64,000 nucleotides of DNA. Origin: Xanthomonas sp. NCPPB 1128 (GTDB taxonomy: Bacteria; Pseudomonadota; Gammaproteobacteria; Xanthomonadales; Xanthomonadaceae). The stretch's first letter is position 1. Every line of letters starts with the position of its first letter. A program made the position numbers and the translations under genes. Location of the stretch: NCBI RefSeq assembly GCF_001043115.1, contig NZ_LFME01000021.1, forward strand, positions 1 to 64,000, given 5' to 3'. Of this stretch, positions 17,784 to 28,920 are shown one piece after another. Below the pieces are notes generated by a model. It saw only the letters and a program-made list of their open reading frames with translations, was not told the origin of the DNA and made no database searches.

Positions 17784-19679
17784 CTAATGCATCCCCAACT
17801 GCAGCCGCCGGTACAGCGTGCTGCGGCTGATGCCCAATCGGCGTGCGGCCTGCGAGACGTTGCCGTCGCAGGCGTCCAGGGCTTGGCGCATGGCCTGCAG
17901 CGCCAGGCTGTCGAGATCGGCGGCCGGCAGCGGCGACGGTGCGACGTGGGCGCCGCCCTGCTCTGCCGCGCGGATGCCGGGCAGATAGGCCGGCAAGGCG
18001 TCGATATCCACCAGCGCGTCCGGCTCGCTCAGCGCCACCAGGGTGCGCAGGCAGGCCACCAGCTGGCGCAGATTGCCCGGCCACGCATAGGCGCTCAGCG
18101 TCGCCAGCGCCGCCGCGGTCAGGCGCCTGCCCTGCCCCAGCCGCGCCCACAGGTCGGCGACCAACGCACGCCGGTCCGGATGCGCGCGCAGCGCCGGCAC
18201 CTGCACGCAGTGGTGGGCGATGCGGTAGTACAGGTCGGGCCGGAAGCGCTGCTCGGCCATCGCCGCGTCCAGGTCGCGGTGGGTGGCACAGATCAGGGCG
18301 AAATCCAGTTTCACCGGCTTGCCGCCGCCCAGCGGCAGCAATTCGCGTTCCTGCAGCACGCGCAACAGCCGCGGCTGCAGGGCCAGCGGCATGTCGCCGA
18401 TCTCGTCCAGGAACAGCACGCCGCCATCGGCCTGGCGCAGCAGGCCCGGGCTGCCGTGCTTGCGCGCGCCGGTGAAGGCGCCATCCTCGTAGCCGAACAG
18501 TTCCGCTTCGATCAGGCCTTCCGGCAGCGCGGCGCAGTTGACCGCAACGAACGGCCGCCCGGCGCGCGCGCTGCGCCGGTGCAGTTCGCGCGCGAACACT
18601 TCCTTGCCGGTACCGGTCTCGCCCTGCACCAGCACCGGCAGGTGCGCGTCGAGCACGCGCCGCGCACGTTCCAGCGCCAGCTCCTGCGTGGCATCGAACA
18701 GCGGCGCGTCGGACGCCGCCGCGGCCGAGGATCGCGACGCGGTCACGGTGATCGGCGCCTGTTGCGGGCGCCGCCGTGGACGGTCGTCGGCCGGGCTGTC
18801 GATGCGTCCGTGCAGCGCCCGACCCTGCAGGTCGAACACGCTGCCCTGCTGGCGCAACCGCGACAGCGGCTCCTCGAACAGCGCCTCGTAGGGCGCACGG
18901 CCGAGTTCGTGGCGTTCCAGCCCGAATAGCCGCAACCCGGCCTGGTTGGCGGCCACCAGGCGGCCGTTGCGGAATGCCAGCAGCGCCTCGCGTGCGGTGC
19001 CGAGCAGCGCCGGGTCGTGGTGCACCCGCAGCAGCTCGCAGCCGGCAATGCCGTCGTCGAAATAGCGGTGCTCGATGTTGGCCACCGCCATCCGCGCCAG
19101 TGCCAGCGCATGCATGTGCTGCACGCTGGCGTCGCCGGAGATGTCGAGCACGCCGGCCAGGGCGCCGTACGGATCGAAGATCGGCACCGCGGCGCAACTG
19201 AGGATCTGGTGCGGCGCGAAGTAGTGCTCGCCGCCGCGCACCTCCACCGAGCGGCTTTCGACGATGGCGGTACCGATCGCATTGGTGCCGACCTGGGTTT
19301 CGCTCCAGCAGGCGCCGGGCATCAGCGCCACCCTGCCCGCCTTGTCCAGGAAGCGCGGGCTGCCTTCGGCGTCGAGGATCCAGCCGGCCTCGTCGGTGAG
19401 CAGCACGATGCTGCCGGTGGCCGCGGCGTCGCCGGCCAGGCCCTCCAGTTCGGCGCGGGCCAGCCGCCACAGGCGCTCGTGCGCTTCGCGCAGGGCGCGC
19501 AGGCGCGAGGCTTCCAGCGGCTCGATCGCCGGTTGCGCGTCCGCGGCCAGGCCCAGGCGCTGGCAGCGCTGCCACGACTGCAGGATGGTGTCGGGCACCT
19601 GCCCGACCGGCGCGCCGCCGCGTTCGAAGAACGCGCGGCGGGCCTGGCCGAGCTGATGTTGCGAGGGTTGCTGCGCCAT
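17784..19679 (-). CDS. AcoR-like sigma-54-dependent transcriptional activator
   Basis: A 631-residue enhancer-binding protein. An N-terminal GAF-like sensor region (about residues 60-220, with [12 protein letters not shown] and [22 protein letters not shown], as in AcoR) leads to a PAS-like linker. A AAA+ domain follows with Walker A GETGTGKE (about 354), the sigma-54-contact motif GAFTGA (about 397) and [10 protein letters not shown], then a Fis-type helix-turn-helix at the end ([20 protein letters not shown]). The ATG at 19679 starts [10 protein letters not shown]; the open frame continues upstream without family sequence. It is divergent from the alcohol/aldehyde dehydrogenase genes, which it very probably activates. 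Confidence 0.92.
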   Translation of the reverse strand: MAQQPSQHQLGQARRAFFERGGAPVGQVPDTILQSWQRCQRLGLAADAQPAIEPLEASRLRALREAHERLWRLARAELEGLAGDAAATGSIVLLTDEAGWILDAEGSPRFLDKAGRVALMPGACWSETQVGTNAIGTAIVESRSVEVRGGEHYFAPHQILSCAAVPIFDPYGALAGVLDISGDASVQHMHALALARMAVANIEHRYFDDGIAGCELLRVHHDPALLGTAREALLAFRNGRLVAANQAGLRLFGLERHELGRAPYEALFEEPLSRLRQQGSVFDLQGRALHGRIDSPADDRPRRRPQQAPITVTASRSSAAAASDAPLFDATQELALERARRVLDAHLPVLVQGETGTGKEVFARELHRRSARAGRPFVAVNCAALPEGLIEAELFGYEDGAFTGARKHGSPGLLRQADGGVLFLDEIGDMPLALQPRLLRVLQERELLPLGGGKPVKLDFALICATHRDLDAAMAEQRFRPDLYYRIAHHCVQVPALRAHPDRRALVADLWARLGQGRRLTAAALATLSAYAWPGNLRQLVACLRTLVALSEPDALVDIDALPAYLPGIRAAEQGGAHVAPSPLPAADLDSLALQAMRQALDACDGNVSQAARRLGISRSTLYRRLQLGMH

Positions 19680-19691
19680 GTCCGGCTCCGC

Positions 19692-19708
19692 TGTCGCAGA
19701 TTGCGACA
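19692..19708. promoter_or_regulatory. Perfect dyad, probable activator binding site
   Basis: TGTCGCA-GAT-TGCGACA is a perfect 7-bp dyad only 13 bases upstream of the activator start codon and about 175 bases upstream of the expected aldehyde dehydrogenase transcription start. That position suits an enhancer for the AcoR-like protein and for autoregulation. The related sequence TGTGACGCGTCGCA occurs at 19768-19781. Confidence 0.6.
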
Positions 19709-19768
19709 CATGGTGATACGGGTGTTCCGATAAACAGCACATCCGCCGGCGCGGCGCAATCGAAAGGT

Positions 19769-19840
19769 GTGACGCGTCGCAGCAAAACCAGCACGCGTGC
19801 GTCGATGTATCGCGGCACGACGAGGTGACGCGGCGCAGCA
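19769..19840. promoter_or_regulatory. Pair of near-identical 16-mers upstream of the sigma-54 promoter
   Basis: GTGACGCGTCGCAGCA at 19769-19784 recurs with one change at 19825-19840 (T to G at the ninth base). They contain half of the dyad at 19692. They may be further activator sites. Confidence 0.45.
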
Positions 19841-19849
19841 CGCAAAACC

Positions 19850-19865
19850 TGGCATCGGTCTTGCG
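19850..19865 (+). promoter_or_regulatory. Sigma-54 (-24/-12) promoter for the dehydrogenase genes
   Basis: TGGCAT, 5 bases, then TTGCG matches the RpoN consensus TGGCAC-N5-TTGCW, with exactly 10 bases between the GG and GC dinucleotides. Transcription should start near 19876, about 50 bases before the aldehyde dehydrogenase ATG. Confidence 0.85.
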
Positions 19866-19926
19866 CCTACGCAGCTACCCGGACGGGCCTGCCCTGTCCT
19901 TCTCGACCGCCGAAGGAGACACCACG

Positions 19927-21456
<1,530 letters not shown>

Positions 21457-21582
21457 TGCGCAGGGCAGGGCGGCGGCACGCGGCAGGCGTGTCGTCGCCC
21501 TGCCGCCAACTGATCTGGATCAAGGCACTCCGTCGCCGGTCGCGCGATGGTGACAGCACCCGTTTTTCTCAGGAGCGTTGCA

Positions 21583-22611
21583 ATGGACAAGACGATGAAA
21601 GCCGCCGTGGTGCGGGAGTTCGGCAAGCCGCTGGCGATCGAGGAAGTGGCGGTGCCGCGGCCGCAGGCCGGCGACATCCTGGTCAAGATCGAGGCCTGCG
21701 GCGTGTGCCACACCGACCTGCATGCGGCCGAGGGCGATTGGCCGGTGAAGCCGAATCCGCCGTTCATCCCCGGCCACGAGGGCGTGGGCCATGTGGTGGC
21801 GGTGGGCGCCGGCGTGGACCACGTCAGGGAAGGCGATCGCGTCGGCATTCCGTGGCTGTACTCGGCCTGCGGCCATTGCGAGCATTGCCTGGGCGGCTGG
21901 GAAACCCTGTGCGAGGCGCAGCAGAACGCCGGCTATTCGGTCAATGGCGGCTTCGCCGAATACGCGCTGGCCAACGCCAACTATGTCGGGCACCTGCCGA
22001 AGGCCATCGGCTTCGTCGAGGTCGCGCCGATCCTGTGCGCCGGCGTCACCGTGTACAAGGGCCTGAAGGTCACCGACACCAGGCCCGGCAACTGGGTAGT
22101 GATCTCCGGCATCGGCGGCCTCGGCCACATGGCGGTGCAGTACGCCAAGGCGATGGGCCTGAACGTGGCCGCGGTGGACGTGGACGATGCCAAGCTGGCG
22201 CTGGCCACGCGCCTGGGCGCGACGGTGACGGTGAATGCGCGCACCACCGATCCGGTCGCGTACCTGAAGAAGGAGATCGGCGGGGCGCACGGCGCGCTGG
22301 TCACCGCGGTCTCGCCGAAGGCCTTCGAGCAGGCCATCGGCATGGTCCGCCGCGGCGGCACCGTGTCGCTCAACGGGCTGCCGCCGGGGCAATTCCCGCT
22401 GGATATCTTCGGCATGGTGCTCAACGGCGTGACCGTGCGTGGCTCGATCGTCGGCACCCGCCTGGACCTGCAGGAATCGCTCGAGTTTGCGGAGCAGGGC
22501 AAGGTTGCCGCGACGGTGGCAACCGACACCCTGGACAACATCAACGACGTGTTCGCGCGCATGCACGCCGGCAAGATCGAAGGCCGCATCGTGCTGGACA
22601 TGGCCGCCTGA
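21583..22611 (+). CDS. adhP: Zinc-dependent alcohol dehydrogenase, AdhP/AdhA type
   Basis: A 342-residue medium-chain dehydrogenase. Catalytic zinc ligands are visible in CGVCHTDLH (Cys near residue 39) and GHEGVG (His near 64). Structural zinc cysteines lie in [15 protein letters not shown] (about 95-108), and the NAD-binding Rossmann loop is [14 protein letters not shown] (about 176). Together with the upstream aldehyde dehydrogenase it would convert primary alcohols such as ethanol to acids. The ATG at 21583 is chosen for AGGAG 8 bases upstream. Its TGA stop overlaps the ATG of the DUF779 gene by one base. Confidence 0.93.
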   Translation: MDKTMKAAVVREFGKPLAIEEVAVPRPQAGDILVKIEACGVCHTDLHAAEGDWPVKPNPPFIPGHEGVGHVVAVGAGVDHVREGDRVGIPWLYSACGHCEHCLGGWETLCEAQQNAGYSVNGGFAEYALANANYVGHLPKAIGFVEVAPILCAGVTVYKGLKVTDTRPGNWVVISGIGGLGHMAVQYAKAMGLNVAAVDVDDAKLALATRLGATVTVNARTTDPVAYLKKEIGGAHGALVTAVSPKAFEQAIGMVRRGGTVSLNGLPPGQFPLDIFGMVLNGVTVRGSIVGTRLDLQESLEFAEQGKVAATVATDTLDNINDVFARMHAGKIEGRIVLDMAA

Positions 22612-23012
22612 TGGACGCGCCCGCGCCCGCAGCCGATGCCGCGCTGCCGCCGCAGGTGCTGGCCACGCTGCCGGCCCTGCAGCTGATCGCGAAACTGCGG
22701 GCGCGGCACGGCGCGCTGCTGTTCCACCAGTCCGGCGGCTGCTGCGACGGCTCCTCGCCGATGTGCTATCCGCAGGACGACTTCATCGTCGGCGACCGCG
22801 ACGTGCTGCTGGGCGAGATCGGCGAGACGCCGTTCTACATCAGCCCGTCGCAGTTCGCCTACTGGAAGCACACCCAGCTGATCATCGACGTCGTGCCCGG
22901 CCGTGGCGGCATGTTCTCGCTGGAGAACGGCGAGGGCGTGCGCTTCCTGGTGCGCTCCCGGTTGTTCACCGACGGCGAATATGCCGCGCTGGAGGCGGCG
23001 GGGAAAGTGTAG
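22611..23012 (+). CDS. DUF779 family protein
   Basis: This 133-residue cytoplasmic protein has the DUF779 pattern: RHGALLFHQSGGCCDGSSPMCYP with a conserved cysteine pair, then ETPFYISPSQFAYWKHTQLIIDVVPGRGGMFSLE. DUF779 genes are known to accompany aldehyde dehydrogenases of the ExaC/AcoD type. The shared base between the preceding stop and this start implies translational coupling. The biochemical role is unknown; the cysteines suggest metal or redox chemistry linked to aldehyde oxidation. Confidence 0.9.
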   Translation: MDAPAPAADAALPPQVLATLPALQLIAKLRARHGALLFHQSGGCCDGSSPMCYPQDDFIVGDRDVLLGEIGETPFYISPSQFAYWKHTQLIIDVVPGRGGMFSLENGEGVRFLVRSRLFTDGEYAALEAAGKV

Positions 23013-23038
23013 TGGCGCATCCGCGCCATTGTTGCAGT

Positions 23039-23410
23039 TGTAGGAGCGGCTTTCGCCGCGACCGTGGTGTTACCGGTAGCGCCCGTCGCGGCTAAAGCCG
23101 CTCCTACATGGACACGTTGCGGCGTCGACAGAATTCGAGCGAAGCGGAGTAGGGTTCCTGTCCGTGGTGACGTGAGCCCCTTTCAGTCACTGCGCCTCTG
23201 ACCATGCCGATGGACTGGCCGATGCACTGTGGGAGCGACTTCAGTTGCGACGGGCCTTACTAGGCAAGCCTCGTCGCGACTGAAGTCGCTCCCACAAGGG
23301 GCTGCAATGACCCTCATCGCAACGGAGCGAAGGTCACTCCTGTAGGAGCGGCTTCAGCCGCGACGGGCGTTCTCGGGAACGCCTCGGTCGCGGCTGAAGC
23401 CGCTCCTACA
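23039..23410. repeat. Cluster of three REP-like inverted repeats
   Basis: Three complete inverted-repeat units lie at 23039-23108, 23228-23296 and 23341-23410. The first and third are of the GTAGGAGCGGC class; the middle one is the variant GTGGGAGCGACTTCAGTTGC. The whole 23013-23475 gap between the DUF779 gene and the next minus-strand gene contains no other feature that I can support. Confidence 0.88.
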
Positions 23411-23475
23411 ACGACGGGGCATGCGCAGCACTACAGCGACCGCGGCAATACAGCGATAACGACGTCTTCGGCGCC

Positions 23476-23874
<399 letters not shown>

Positions 23875-23934
23875 CTAACGGCCGCGGCGCTACTGCTGCG
23901 CATCCCCGCCGACGTTGCCGCCCGGAGCCCTGCC

Positions 23935-24330
23935 ATGCGCCCCAGCGACCGCCCCGACCCGCTGTTGTTCAATGCCCACCTGGACCCCTTGCCGAGCGTG
24001 CCGCCGCAGCGGCGCCGTGGCGCCACGCCGCGTCCGCAGGAGGCGCCGGACTACCGCCGCTACAGCCTGGCCGATTACCGCCAGCGCCGCGCCCGCCACC
24101 GCACCCCATGGCGCGATCTGTGCCCGGCCTACGCCTTCGCCCTGCAGACGCATGCCCGCGGCTGGCCGCGCGGGCCGGGTGCCGAGACCGAGGACGAACT
24201 GGCCGCGCACTGGGACCTGATGCGCGGCGACTCGCGGCTGGACTGGACCCAGGCGCGGCAGGTGATCGAGGACGCCTGGCAGGCCCTGGACCACCTGCCG
24301 GCGCAGGCCGCCGGCGGGGAGGCGCACTGA
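23935..24330 (+). CDS. Hypothetical protein coupled to ku
   Basis: A 131-residue soluble protein, Arg-, Pro- and Tyr-rich in the first half (RPQEAPDYRRYSLADYRQRRARH) and acidic and helical in the second (ETEDELAAHWDLMRGDSRLDWTQARQVIEDAWQAL). The last base of its stop is the first base of the ku ATG, so the two are translationally coupled. That suggests, but does not prove, a link to Ku or double-strand break repair. Confidence 0.7.
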   Translation: MRPSDRPDPLLFNAHLDPLPSVPPQRRRGATPRPQEAPDYRRYSLADYRQRRARHRTPWRDLCPAYAFALQTHARGWPRGPGAETEDELAAHWDLMRGDSRLDWTQARQVIEDAWQALDHLPAQAAGGEAH

Positions 24331-25310
24331 TGCCGCGCCCGATCTGGACCGGCACGCTGTCCTTCGGCCTGCTCAACGTGCCGGTGTCGCTGATGTCCGG
24401 CGAACGCCGGATCGATCTGCACTTCCGCATGCTCGACGCGCGCGACAAGCGCCCGATCCGCTTCGAGCGGGTCAATGCCGACACCGGCGAGGAAGTGCCG
24501 TGGAAGGACATCGTCAAGGCCTACGAATACAGCAAGGGCAACTACGTGGTGGTCGAGCAGCAGGACATCGCCTCGGCCGCACCGGAGAGCCACGAGACGG
24601 TGGAAGTGGAGGCCTTCGTCGACGCCGCGGAAATCGACCTGCGCTATTTCGAGAAACCCTACGTGCTGGTGCCGGGCAAGAAGGCCGAGAAGGGCTACGT
24701 GCTGCTGCGCGAAACCTTGCGCAACACCGGCAAGGTCGGCATCGCGCGGGTGGTGATCCGCACCCGTGAGTACCTGTCGGCGGTGATGCCGCTGCAGGAC
24801 GCGCTGGTGTTGATCCTGCTGCGCTATCCGCAGGAGCTGGTCGACCTGGACGACTACACGCTGCCCAGCGGCAAGGCCGCCGACTACCGGATCAGCGCCA
24901 AGGAAACCGAGATGGCGGCGCAGCTGATCGACTCGATGTCCGGGCGCTGGGACCCCGATTCCTACCACGACGAATTCCGCGAGCGGCTGCACGCGGTGAT
25001 CCAGAAGCGGATCAAGGCGCAGGAGGGCACAACCCAGGTCGACGAGGACGCCGAGGCGCCGCACCGCGAGGATGCCACCACCAATGTGGTCGACTTCATG
25101 TCGCTACTGCAGAAGAGCCTGGATGCCAAGAAGCGCACGCCGGCCAGGCAGGACGAACGCGTGCCGGTGCGCAAGACCACGGCGAAGAAGAGCGGCAAGC
25201 CGGCCAAGAGCGGGGCCGGCAAGGCGAAGAAGGCGACACGCGCCAAACCGGCGGCCGCCAAGGCCAAGCCGGCCGCACGCAAGGCGCCGGCGCGGCGCAA
25301 GGCCGGGTAG
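24330..25310 (+). CDS. ku: Non-homologous end-joining protein Ku
   Basis: This 326-residue protein binds DNA ends as a homodimer and recruits LigD. The Ku core (about residues 1-255) has the usual start IWTGTLSFGLLNVPVSL, then HFRMLDARDKRPIRFERVN, KPYVLVPGKKAEKGYVLLRETL and WDPDSYHDEFRERL. It is followed by a Lys/Ala-rich tail of about 60 residues (KKSGKPAKSGAGKAKKA) like the DNA-binding extensions of other bacterial Ku proteins. No LigD gene lies in the window. Confidence 0.96.
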   Translation: MPRPIWTGTLSFGLLNVPVSLMSGERRIDLHFRMLDARDKRPIRFERVNADTGEEVPWKDIVKAYEYSKGNYVVVEQQDIASAAPESHETVEVEAFVDAAEIDLRYFEKPYVLVPGKKAEKGYVLLRETLRNTGKVGIARVVIRTREYLSAVMPLQDALVLILLRYPQELVDLDDYTLPSGKAADYRISAKETEMAAQLIDSMSGRWDPDSYHDEFRERLHAVIQKRIKAQEGTTQVDEDAEAPHREDATTNVVDFMSLLQKSLDAKKRTPARQDERVPVRKTTAKKSGKPAKSGAGKAKKATRAKPAAAKAKPAARKAPARRKAG

Positions 25311-25582
25311 GGCAGGGTGCGGCGGCGCCAGGGTGCGCCGCCCATGCCGAGGATGCTGCATCGGGACCGGCAGGGGCGCCATTGGCGTCGCCGTGCGCAG
25401 CGGTCGACCGGTGGTCAGCTCACGCCGCGTGGCGTCGGTGGTACGCCCTGCCTTGGCCAACGCGAACGACCGCGGTTGCGAGGAGTGTCATTGCTCGGTC
25501 GTTTCTGGCGTCCAGGTCCTTGCTTCCTCGCGACAGGCACACGCAATCGCCGCGCGGCATGCGCGCGGCTGGTTGGCACGCC

Positions 25583-26743
25583 CTACGGCGAGACCATCCC
25601 CTCGCGCGTCACCTGCGCCAGCGAATCGCGCGAGATGGCGGCGATCGACTTGGCGCCGGTCAGGGTCATCGCCACCTGCATCTCCTTCTCGATCAGGCTC
25701 AGCAGATGCTCCACGCCGGCCTGGCCGGCGGCGGCCAGCGCGTAGACGAAGGCGCGGCCGAGCAGCACGGTGTCGGCGCCCAACGCCAGCATGCGCACCA
25801 CGTCCAGGCCGTTGCGCACGCCGGAGTCGGCCAGGATCTTCAGCTCGCCCTTCACCGCATCGGCGATCGCCGGCAACGCCCGCGCGCTGGACAGCACGCC
25901 GTCGAGCTGGCGCCCGCCATGGTTGGAAACGACGATGCCGTCGGCGCCGAACCGCACCGCATCGCGCGCATCATCCGGATCGAGGATGCCCTTGATCACC
26001 ATCGGCCCGGTCCAGAACTCGCGGATCCACTCCAGGTCCTTCCACGAAATCGACGGATCGAAGTTGGCGCCGAGCCAGCCGATGTAGTCGGCCAGTCCGG
26101 TGGGATGGCCGCGGTAGGTGGAGATGTTGCCCAGGTCGTGCGGGCGCCCGCGCAGGCCCACGTCCCAGGCCCAGCGCGGATGGGTGACGGCCTGCAGCAT
26201 GCGCCGCAGCGGCGCATTGGGGCCGCTCATGCCCGAATGCGCGTCGCGGTAGCGCGCGCCCGGCACCGGCATGTCCACGGTGAACACCAGGGTGGTGACG
26301 CCCGCGGCCTTGGCCCGCTCCAGCGCGTTGCGCATGAAGCCGCGGTCCTTGAGCACGTACAACTGGAACCACATCGGCCGGTCGATCGCCGGCGCCACTT
26401 CCTCGATCGGGCACACCGACACCGTGGACAGGGTGAACGGCACGCCCTTGGCCGCCGCCGCCTTCGCCGCCTGCACCTCGCCGCGGCGCGCGTACATGCC
26501 GGTCAGGCCCACCGGCCCCAGCGCCACCGGCAAAGCCAGGCGTTCGCCGAATAGCTCAGTGTGCAGGTCCAGCGCCGACATGTCGCGCAGCACGCGCTGG
26601 CGCAGGGCGATGTCGCGCAGGTCGGACACGTTGCGGCGCAGGGTGTGCTCGGCATAGGCGCCGCCATCGATGTAGTGGAACAGGAACGGCGGCAGCCGGC
26701 GCTGCGCGGCGGCACGGTAGTCGGTGGAGGCGGAAATGATCAT
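25583..26743 (-). CDS. lldD: L-lactate dehydrogenase, FMN-dependent, quinone-linked
   Basis: This 386-residue flavoprotein oxidises L-lactate to pyruvate and feeds electrons to the respiratory chain at the inner membrane. Family marks are [45 protein letters not shown], and the active site [11 protein letters not shown] with the catalytic His near residue 274, followed by [17 protein letters not shown]. It lies 12 bp after lldR on the same strand and is probably cotranscribed. No lactate permease gene (lldP) is found beside it in this window. Confidence 0.96.
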   Translation of the reverse strand: MIISASTDYRAAAQRRLPPFLFHYIDGGAYAEHTLRRNVSDLRDIALRQRVLRDMSALDLHTELFGERLALPVALGPVGLTGMYARRGEVQAAKAAAAKGVPFTLSTVSVCPIEEVAPAIDRPMWFQLYVLKDRGFMRNALERAKAAGVTTLVFTVDMPVPGARYRDAHSGMSGPNAPLRRMLQAVTHPRWAWDVGLRGRPHDLGNISTYRGHPTGLADYIGWLGANFDPSISWKDLEWIREFWTGPMVIKGILDPDDARDAVRFGADGIVVSNHGGRQLDGVLSSARALPAIADAVKGELKILADSGVRNGLDVVRMLALGADTVLLGRAFVYALAAAGQAGVEHLLSLIEKEMQVAMTLTGAKSIAAISRDSLAQVTREGMVSP

Positions 26744-26755
26744 GGGGGCAGGGGG

Positions 26756-27556
26756 TCAGGGAGAGGAGGGCAGGCGCGAGGCACGGGCGCGGCGCGCATC
26801 GTCCTCGTCGAGGGTGCGCAGCGCGCCGTGCACGAATTCCAGGTGGGCATGCGCGGCGGCGCGGGCGCGTTCGGGGTCGCCGGCCAGGATCGCGTCGCGC
26901 AACGCGCGGTGCTGGGCGAGCAGGGCGGAGAAGATGCGCGGCGATTCGAACAGCTGTTGCCGGCTCTGCGAGATGTTGGCCTGCAGCAGGTCGAACAGCC
27001 CGCGCATCACCTGCAGCAGCACGCGGTTGTGGGTGGCCTCGGCGATGGCCAGGTGGAAATCGGCGTCGGCGTGTGCCTGCGCCGCCGCATCGGCCTGCGC
27101 ATGGGCCTGCAGCAACGCCTCGTAGGCGGCCGCGATGCGCGCGCGGTCGTCCTCGGTGGCGCGCAGCGCCGCATGCCAGGCGGTGGCGCCTTCCAGCGCA
27201 TGGCGGGCCTCCAGCACGTCGAAGCGGTACTCCGGGTCGGCGTGCAACAGCGGCAGGAACGGCTGCAGCGGCGCCACCACCTGGTCCTCCGGGGTCGGTG
27301 GCCGTTGCACGTAGGTGCCGCCACCCACGCGGGCCCGCAGCAGCCCCTGGCTGGCGAGCTGGGCGATGGCCTCGCGCAGCACCGGGCGGGAAACGCCCAG
27401 TTCCGCGGCCAGGGTCCGCTCGGCGGGCAGGCGCGCGTCGACCGCCAAGCCGCGTTGCGCGATCAGCGCGCGCAACTGCGCGGCGACCCGGTCGCTGAGC
27501 CGGGTGAGGGACTCGGCGGCAGCGGTCGTGGTGGTGGCTGTGGAATTATTGGTCAT
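26756..27556 (-). CDS. lldR: LldR, GntR/FadR-family lactate-responsive repressor
   Basis: A 266-residue regulator. The winged helix-turn-helix at about residues 18-85 contains [26 protein letters not shown] and [13 protein letters not shown]. The FCD-type effector domain follows ([31 protein letters not shown] with metal-binding type residues, QHRALRDAI). It precedes lldD, and two palindromes matching the LldR operator type lie upstream, one across its own start codon. L-lactate is the expected inducer. Confidence 0.93.
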   Translation of the reverse strand: MTNNSTATTTTAAAESLTRLSDRVAAQLRALIAQRGLAVDARLPAERTLAAELGVSRPVLREAIAQLASQGLLRARVGGGTYVQRPPTPEDQVVAPLQPFLPLLHADPEYRFDVLEARHALEGATAWHAALRATEDDRARIAAAYEALLQAHAQADAAAQAHADADFHLAIAEATHNRVLLQVMRGLFDLLQANISQSRQQLFESPRIFSALLAQHRALRDAILAGDPERARAAAHAHLEFVHGALRTLDEDDARRARASRLPSSP

Positions 27557-27564
27557 ACCAATAA
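27546..27564. promoter_or_regulatory. LldR-type operator O1 overlapping the lldR start codon
   Basis: TTATTGGT-CAT-ACCAATAA is a perfect 8-bp dyad with a 3-base spacer. On the minus strand the central ATG is the lldR start codon. The core TTGGTNNNACCAA matches known LldR/GntR-family lactate operators. Binding here would block both initiation and early elongation of lldRD. Confidence 0.85.
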
Positions 27565-27591
27565 ACTGTCAGGGGCGCAAATGGTGTGGCC

Positions 27592-27620
27592 ATTAGGCGC
27601 CGAATCTCACGTACCGTCAA
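27592..27620 (-). promoter_or_regulatory. Predicted sigma-70 promoter of lldR-lldD
   Basis: On the minus strand TTGACG (27620-27615) is followed by a 17-base spacer and CCTAAT (27597-27592). It lies between the two operators, so both could act on it. The -10 match is 4 of 6. Confidence 0.55.
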
Positions 27621-27642
27621 CGCTTTCGGTGATGCGGGACGC

Positions 27643-28104
27643 CTAAATTGGTAATACCAATTGGGGCGTGCTGTCGCGGACCATCGCCGCAGCCAATACC
27701 ATCAGCACCGCCGACAGGCCCGGTTCCACCCCGATCAACCGGCGCAGCGTGCGCACCTATGCCGCGGTCGGCGCCCACGTTGGCTGCCGCCTTGCCTGGC
27801 GACACCAGCGCGGGCGCAGCGTCGGCACCAGGGAGAGCAGGCCGATCGCTGCGAAGGTGCCGAGCATGGGCCCAGAACCAGGGGGTGTGCAGGTAGTAAC
27901 CGGTGCCCTTGAGCCCATAGCGCACGCACAGGGCGCCCACCGCCAGGATCAGTGGCGCGGCCAGCGCGTAACCGGCGTCGGCGCGAACCAGCTGTGCTAG
28001 CCGGGGGCGGTCCAGCGCAGCAGGCTCCATCCCGCCACCAGCGCGGCGATCAGCAGCATCGCCAAGTGGTGCAGGGCGCCCAGGATCAGGTCGACAGTGC
28101 CCAC
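27643..28104 (-). pseudogene. DUF2214-family membrane protein gene with two frameshifts
   Basis: Three pieces of one membrane protein are read in alternating frames. The first piece from GTG 28104 gives DLILGALHHLAMLLIAALVAGWSLL and stops at 27997. The second, shifted, gives RPRLAQLVRADAGYALAA, RYGLKGTGYYLHTPWFWA. The third, back in the first frame, gives MLGTFAAIGLLSLVPTLRP and RRLIGVEPGLSAVLMVLAAA, ending at 27643. Together they make a full DUF2214 protein of about 150 residues. The shifts lie near 28010 and 27870 and compensate each other. It starts 10 bp after the ICMT-like gene. Genuine decay and sequencing error cannot be told apart here. Confidence 0.8.
27646..27662. promoter_or_regulatory. 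LldR-type operator O2
   Basis: AATTGGT-AAT-ACCAATT is a perfect 7-bp dyad sharing the core of O1. Its centre is 99 bp from the centre of O1. That spacing fits a DNA loop, as proposed for the two-operator lldPRD system of E. coli. O2 lies inside the 3' end of the DUF2214 pseudogene. Confidence 0.85.
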
Positions 28105-28114
28105 CGCCGCGGCC

Positions 28115-28696
28115 TCACCACACCCACGGCAGCAGCCGCCAGCTGTGCGCGGCGTAGTCCGGATATTCCTCGGGGAAGGCCTGGGTCAGCATCGCTTCCT
28201 CGACCCGGATGCGGCGCAGGAACGCCCAGGTTACCGGCAGCACGATCGCCAGCAGCGACAGCACGTTGCCCATGCCCAGCGCCAGCCCGTAGAACGCCAG
28301 CAGCGCGCCGGTGTAGGAGGGATGCCGCAGATAGCGATACGGCCCGTGGCGGACCAGGCGGTGGCCTTCCTGGATGGTCACGTCGACGGTGAACCAGCGC
28401 GCCAGTATGCGGATCGACCACAGCCGCAGCGCCAGGCCGCCGCCCAGCAGCACGCAGGCCACCCAGCGCAACGGCTCGCGCACGTGCGGCGCATAGCGCC
28501 ACACGCCGAGCATCGACAGCAACACGCCCAGCGCGACCGCCGCGTACAGCACGCGCCACAGCAGGCGCAGCGTGCCCTGGTCGCGCGCACCGCCGTCGGC
28601 CGCGCGGCGGCGGCGACTGAGCAGCAGTTCGTACGCGCCCCAACTCAGGCCGAGCAGCATGAACAGCAGATCCGGGTGGCGCAGGGTCAGGGGCAT
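28115..28696 (-). CDS. Isoprenylcysteine carboxyl methyltransferase (ICMT)-family membrane protein
   Basis: This 193-residue protein with about four to five membrane helices carries the ICMT/phospholipid methyltransferase signature: GHRLVRHGPYRYLRHPSYTG for S-adenosylmethionine binding, then RVEEAMLTQAFPEEYPDYAAHSWRLLPWVW. Bacterial members methylate lipids or small molecules, and the substrate is unknown here. The ATG at 28696 has GAGGAA upstream. It is divergent from a DesK/DesR-like two-component pair 225 bp away, a pairing suggestive of membrane-linked regulation. Confidence 0.85.
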   Translation of the reverse strand: MPLTLRHPDLLFMLLGLSWGAYELLLSRRRRAADGGARDQGTLRLLWRVLYAAVALGVLLSMLGVWRYAPHVREPLRWVACVLLGGGLALRLWSIRILARWFTVDVTIQEGHRLVRHGPYRYLRHPSYTGALLAFYGLALGMGNVLSLLAIVLPVTWAFLRRIRVEEAMLTQAFPEEYPDYAAHSWRLLPWVW

Positions 28697-28920
28697 GGCG
28701 GTGTTCCTCGTGGCAGCGTGCACGACGCATTGCGTGGCAGGGCGGATGAACCGGGCCCGTCCTGCGTGTCGATCGGCCGGCGCGCAGTGGGGCATGGACG
28801 CAGTGTGCCGCCATCGTGGTGGCGCGGCAGTGGCCGCTGGTCATGTCCACTGCCTGCCGGAAGTCACTTTCTGCGCCCGGCCCATTGCCGCGGCGTCGGC
28901 ACGGAGTCAGCATCCGTCGC

